Source: Amycolatopsis xylanica
Lineage (GTDB): Bacteria > Actinomycetota > Actinomycetes > Mycobacteriales > Pseudonocardiaceae
Direction: 5' to 3'
DNA: 64,000 bases
Assembly: GCF_900107045.1 (NCBI RefSeq)
Contig: NZ_FNON01000002.1
Coordinates: forward strand, 930,001-994,000
Shown here: positions 60,755 to 64,000 of the stretch, in pieces
Numbering within the stretch: the first letter of the stretch is position 1
Layout: each line of letters starts with the position of its first letter
The notes under the pieces: generated by a model
Database searches by the model: none
What the model was told of the DNA's origin: nothing
What the model saw: the letters and a program-made list of their open reading frames with translations, nothing else
Position numbers and translations under genes: made by a program

Positions 60755-61287
60755 TGGACTTGACCACGTATGTGAGCCACCTCGGCCGCGAATTCGCCAC
60801 CCTCGCCGAAGCGGGCGGGGAAGAGTCCCGTGCGTTGGTCGAGCGCCTGACCGGCTCACTCGAGTCGGCGATCCGGATGACCTTGCTGGAGGCGCTGTCG
60901 GCCGCCGCCGACGAGATCACCAGTGACCTGGCTCCCGGTTCCGTGCAGGTGCGCCTGCAGGGCCGCGACCCGAACTTCGTCGTGACCGTGCCGGCCGCCG
61001 AGCCGGTCAAGGTCGTGGCCGAGGAGCCACCACCCGTGCCCGAAGCCGCCGCGGCGCCCGGCTTCGAGGACGGACCGAGTTCGCGGATCAACGTCCGCCT
61101 GCCGGAACAGCTCAAGGCCGCGGTCGAGGAGGCCGCCGCCGCCGAAGGGCGCTCGGTCAACGCCTGGCTGGTCCGCGCGGCCACCGTGGCAGTGCACCGC
61201 TCGCAGCAGCGCGCCGAACGTGACCAGGTGCCGGAAACCACCTTGAGCGCGCCCGCCAAACAGGGCTTCACCGGCTGGGTCCGCTAG
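60754..61287 (+). CDS. HicB-like ribbon-helix-helix protein
   Basis: This 177-residue protein has a C-terminal ribbon-helix-helix DNA-binding segment (RINVRLPEQLKAAVEEAAAAEGRSVNAWLVRAAT, about 110-145, described here by its strand and two helices). This is the type annotated in actinomycetes as HicB-family antitoxin. The N-terminal 80 residues are helical and acidic. No HicA-like toxin gene is adjacent, so it is more likely a stand-alone autoregulator. ATG at 60754 overlaps the last repeat of an operator array. DUF4097 and DrrAB-type exporter genes follow on the same strand and may be its targets. Confidence 0.82.
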   Translation: MDLTTYVSHLGREFATLAEAGGEESRALVERLTGSLESAIRMTLLEALSAAADEITSDLAPGSVQVRLQGRDPNFVVTVPAAEPVKVVAEEPPPVPEAAAAPGFEDGPSSRINVRLPEQLKAAVEEAAAAEGRSVNAWLVRAATVAVHRSQQRAERDQVPETTLSAPAKQGFTGWVR

Positions 61288-61358
61288 CCACACCACTTTC
61301 CACACACCACGCCCCGACCTGCGGGGATGCTCCACCAACTCATGATCAGGGGACAACC

Positions 61359-62201
61359 ATGCCTAAATTCGACACTCCCGAACCCATTTCCGTGACGCTC
61401 GAGTTCGGCGTCGGCAACGTGCGGATCGTCGCCGCGGACCGCGCCGACACGGTCGTCGACGTGCGGCCGAGCAACGAGTCCGACAGCTCGGACGTGCAGG
61501 CCGCCCAGCGGATCCGCGTCGACTACGCGAACGGCGTGCTCCAGGTGACCGGGCCGAAGCGCAGTTTCGACTTCTCCCGCAAGACCAAGTCGGTCGACGT
61601 GACCATCGAGCTGCCGAGCGGCTCGCGGCTGAACGGCGAGATCCAGGTCGGGAACCTCAGTGGCACCGGCAGGCTGGGGGACTGCCGGTTCAAGACCTCC
61701 GCCGGGAACGTCCGGCTGGAGCAGACCGGCGCGCTGCGCCTCGACACCAGCGCCGGGCACCTCACGGCCGACCACGTCACCGGCACGGCCGAGCTCCACA
61801 CCGGCTCCGGAAAGGTCGACCTCGGCGAGGTCGACGGCTCCGTGGTCGTCAAGAACGCCAACGGCGAGACCACGATCGCCTCGGCGTCGGGCCATGTCCG
61901 GGTGCGTGCCGCGAACGGCGACATCACGGTCGACCGGGCGGGCGCCGGTGTCGAAGCGAAGTCGTCCAACGGCAACATCCGCCTCGGCGAGGTGGCCCGC
62001 GGCTCGGTCGAGCTCGGGACCGCGATGGGCGACCTGGAGGTCGGCATCGCCGAGGGCACCGCCGCCTGGCTCGAGGTGAACACCGGCTTCGGGCAGGTGC
62101 ACAACCTGCTCGAGAGCACCACCAGTCCTGACGAGGCCGACGAGACCGTCAAGGTGCACGCGCGCACCTCGTTCGGCGGCATCACCATCCGACGTTCCTG
62201 A
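61359..62201 (+). CDS. DUF4097-family beta-strand repeat protein
   Basis: This 280-residue protein is built from repeated short beta strands, suggesting a right-handed beta-helix. Recurrent units read like VGNLSGTG, TSAGNVRLEQTG, DTSAGHLTADHVTG, TGSGKVDLGEV, NANGETTIASASG and SSNGNIRLGEVARG. There is no signal peptide, so it is presumably cytosolic. It precedes the DrrA-like gene by 12 bases, a frequent pairing in actinomycetes, and may be an accessory to the exporter. ATG at 61359. The molecular role is unknown. Confidence 0.9.
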   Translation: MPKFDTPEPISVTLEFGVGNVRIVAADRADTVVDVRPSNESDSSDVQAAQRIRVDYANGVLQVTGPKRSFDFSRKTKSVDVTIELPSGSRLNGEIQVGNLSGTGRLGDCRFKTSAGNVRLEQTGALRLDTSAGHLTADHVTGTAELHTGSGKVDLGEVDGSVVVKNANGETTIASASGHVRVRAANGDITVDRAGAGVEAKSSNGNIRLGEVARGSVELGTAMGDLEVGIAEGTAAWLEVNTGFGQVHNLLESTTSPDEADETVKVHARTSFGGITIRRS

Positions 62202-62213
62202 GGGGAAAGAACC

Positions 62214-63164
62214 ATGACCATCGACCAAGCGATCGCCGTGACCGGCCTGCGCAAGTCGTACGGCGAGCACGTCGTACTCGACGGCATCGACCTGAATGTC
62301 CAGCGTGGCACGGTCTTCTCGCTGCTCGGCGCGAACGGCGCCGGCAAGACCACCACCGTCAAGATCCTGTCCACCCTGATCAACGCCAGCGGGGGCACCA
62401 TCCGCGTCGCGGGCCACGACGTCGCGACCGAACCGGACGCGGTGCGTGCCGCGATCGGGGTCACCGGCCAGTTCTCGGCGGTCGACAACCTGCTCAACGG
62501 CAGGGAGAACCTGATGATGATGGCGGATCTGAACCACCTCAGCCGCGCCGACGGCCGCCGGCGCACCGCCCAGCTGCTCGAGCAGTTCGACCTGGTCGAG
62601 GCGGCAGGGAAGCCGGCTTCGACGTACTCCGGTGGCATGCGGCGGCGGCTCGACCTGGCGATGACGCTGGTCGGCAGCCCTCGGGTGATCTTCCTCGACG
62701 AGCCGACCACCGGGCTGGACCCGCGCAGCCGCCGGGAAATGTGGCAGATCGTCCGTGAGCTGGTCGCGGGCGGCGTCACGATTTTCCTGACCACGCAGTA
62801 CCTGGACGAAGCCGACGAGCTGGCCGACCGGATCGCGGTGCTCGACCACGGCAAGGTGGTCGCCGAGGGCACCCCGGAGGAGCTGAAGCGCCAAATCCCG
62901 GGCGGCCATGTCCGGCTGCGGTTCGCGGACCCGCGTGGCCTCGATTCGGCCAAGCGGCTCCTGGGGCAGGCGACCGACGACACCGACGCACTCGCGCTGC
63001 GGGTGCCCAGCGACGGCAGCCTGCGCTCGCTGAAAACCCTGATCGACCAGCTCGACGACCAGGCCATCGAGGTCGACGAGCTGTCCGTGCACACCCCCGA
63101 TCTCGACGACGTCTTCCTCGCCTTCACGGGCGACCCCGCCAAGGAGAAGGTGACCACCCGATGA
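62214..63164 (+). CDS. DrrA-like ABC transporter ATP-binding protein
   Basis: This 316-residue ATPase is of the daunorubicin-resistance (DrrA) subfamily. Walker A is GANGAGKTT, signature YSGGMRRRLDLAM, Walker B VIFLDEPTTGLDP, and the switch region TTQYLDEADELADRI has Gln in the His position, as is usual for DrrA. The C-terminal extension (about 225-316) is the DrrA-specific domain. ATG at 62214 follows GAGGGGAAAG. The stop overlaps the permease start by four bases. The substrate is unknown; lipids or an antibiotic are likely. Confidence 0.93.
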   Translation: MTIDQAIAVTGLRKSYGEHVVLDGIDLNVQRGTVFSLLGANGAGKTTTVKILSTLINASGGTIRVAGHDVATEPDAVRAAIGVTGQFSAVDNLLNGRENLMMMADLNHLSRADGRRRTAQLLEQFDLVEAAGKPASTYSGGMRRRLDLAMTLVGSPRVIFLDEPTTGLDPRSRREMWQIVRELVAGGVTIFLTTQYLDEADELADRIAVLDHGKVVAEGTPEELKRQIPGGHVRLRFADPRGLDSAKRLLGQATDDTDALALRVPSDGSLRSLKTLIDQLDDQAIEVDELSVHTPDLDDVFLAFTGDPAKEKVTTR

Positions 63165-63979
63165 GTACCCCGGCTCTCGCCGCACCGGCGAACCTCAAGT
63201 TCCACCCGCTGCGCGACTCGGCGACCATGTTGCGCCGCAACCTCAAGCGCATGCTGCGCTATCCGTCGATGACCGTGCAGCTCGTCGGGATGCCGATCAT
63301 CTTCCTGCTGCTGTTCGTCTACGTGTTCGGCGGCACCATGGGCGCCGGGCTCGGCGGGGTGGGCGGCGGCCGCGCCGACTACGTCAACTACCTGGCGCCG
63401 GGCATCATCCTGATGACGGTGACGGCCACGGTCCAGGGCACGACGATCTCGGTCTGCATGGACATGACCGAAGGCATCATCGCCCGGTTCCGCACCATGC
63501 ACATCGCCCGCGTCTCCGTGCTGACCGGGCACGTGATCGGCAGCGTCATCCAGGCGATGATCAGCCTGGCGCTGGTGATCGGCGTGGCGCTGCTGGTCGG
63601 CTTCCGGCCCGAGGCCGGTGTCGGCGCCTGGTTCGCCACGGCCGGTTTCCTGGTGGTGGTGTCGTTCGCGCTCGTCTGGCTGGCCGTCGCGCTCGGCCAG
63701 GTGAGCAAGACCGTCGAATCCGCGAGCAACGTGCTCATGCCGTTGATGCTGCTGCCGTTCATCGGCAGCGGGTTCGTCCCGACCGACTCGATGCCCGCCG
63801 GACTGCGCTGGTTCGCCGAGTACCAGCCGTTCACGCCGATCATCGAAACCCTGCGCGGCCTCCTGATGGACAAGCCGCTCGGCAACAACGCGTGGATCGC
63901 GCTCGGCTGGTGCGCGCTCATCGCGCTCGGCGGCTACCTCTGGTCCAAGCGCCTGTTCAACCGCGAATACGCCGGCTGA
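63161..63979 (+). CDS. DrrB-like ABC-2 transporter permease
   Basis: This 272-residue permease is the partner of the DrrA-like ATPase. It has an N-terminal cytosolic segment (about 1-45) with DSATMLRRNLKRMLRYPSM. About six membrane helices follow, including the first (VGMPIIFLLLFVYVFGG) and the conserved cytoplasmic segment FRTMHIARVSVLTGHV, typical of DrrB. The periplasmic ABC-2 motif GSGFVPTDSMPAGLRWFAEYQPFTPI lies before the last helix. ATG at 63161 overlaps the ATPase stop. It probably ends the RHH-DUF4097-DrrAB unit; the window stops 21 bases after it. Confidence 0.93.
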   Translation: MSTPALAAPANLKFHPLRDSATMLRRNLKRMLRYPSMTVQLVGMPIIFLLLFVYVFGGTMGAGLGGVGGGRADYVNYLAPGIILMTVTATVQGTTISVCMDMTEGIIARFRTMHIARVSVLTGHVIGSVIQAMISLALVIGVALLVGFRPEAGVGAWFATAGFLVVVSFALVWLAVALGQVSKTVESASNVLMPLMLLPFIGSGFVPTDSMPAGLRWFAEYQPFTPIIETLRGLLMDKPLGNNAWIALGWCALIALGGYLWSKRLFNREYAG

Positions 63980-64000
63980 CCCGCTTTCCCCACCACACAA

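Noticed and set aside
60754..61287. HicAB toxin-antitoxin pair
   Set aside because: No HicA-sized ORF with a dsRBD-like core lies on either side; only the HicB-like RHH protein is present.
61523..64000. 825-residue open frame antisense to DUF4097-DrrAB
   Set aside because: It is a Ser/Arg/Pro-rich shadow spanning three clearly coding plus-strand genes; no family features are seen.

Overview
The window is high-GC DNA from an actinomycete, most likely of the Pseudonocardiales (Amycolatopsis-like). This is an inference. It rests on the high GC content, frequent GTG/TTG starts, ESX (type VII) accessory genes, an AftB-like arabinofuranosyltransferase, a mycothiol-dependent-type enzyme and a LAxTG sortase motif. 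It also rests on gene order. From ino1 to dnaB the window keeps the backbone I recall from Mycobacterium tuberculosis Rv0046c-Rv0058: ino1, padR, DUF5318, ponA, GT87, rpsF, ssb, rpsR, rplI, dnaB. That block lies near oriC in M. tuberculosis, so this window is probably origin-proximal. I saw no tRNA, rRNA, CRISPR array, transposase or integrase.

Layout. 0-8.3 kb: a small unknown protein, trmB, a FtsX-type ABC exporter (ATPase plus permease, minus strand) divergent from a NarL-type two-component system, and an MTA/SAH deaminase. 8.3-20.3 kb: minus-strand genes for an SDR, an AftB-like membrane glycosyltransferase, an unknown protein, a 1675-residue cell-wall protein with 11 SdrD_B repeats, a PhoX-type phosphatase and an MFS exporter. 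20.4-26.6 kb: HAD phosphatase and cupin, then the conserved ino1/padR and DUF5318/ponA blocks.

26.6-40.1 kb is an accessory island between ponA and the GT87 gene, which are near neighbours in M. tuberculosis. It holds a crystallin-like secreted protein, a small AT-rich predicted lipoprotein and two large divergent secreted paralogues. The paralogues share a lysozyme-like and a golvesin-like region but end differently, one in an SGNH hydrolase and the other in a ricin-like lectin. A mycosin-like protease, an amidohydrolase, an oxidoreductase and a ROK regulator complete the island. I regard this island as the most novel part of the window.

40.1-52.4 kb: GT87, endonuclease IV, three tandem paralogous single-pass surface proteins, rpsF-ssb-rpsR-rplI, an orphan ESX accessory operon (WXG100-like, DUF3558 lipoprotein, PPE-like, EspG-like) and dnaB. 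A regular array of DnaA-box-like sites lies upstream of dnaB. 52.4-64 kb: regulator-enzyme-efflux cassettes. These are a luciferase-like oxidoreductase, a TetX-like monooxygenase with TetR, a mycothiol-dependent-type enzyme with HxlR, TetR with SDR and a DHA2 exporter, a second luciferase-like oxidoreductase, and an RHH protein followed by DUF4097 and a DrrAB exporter. Several intergenic regions carry well-formed operators, listed individually.
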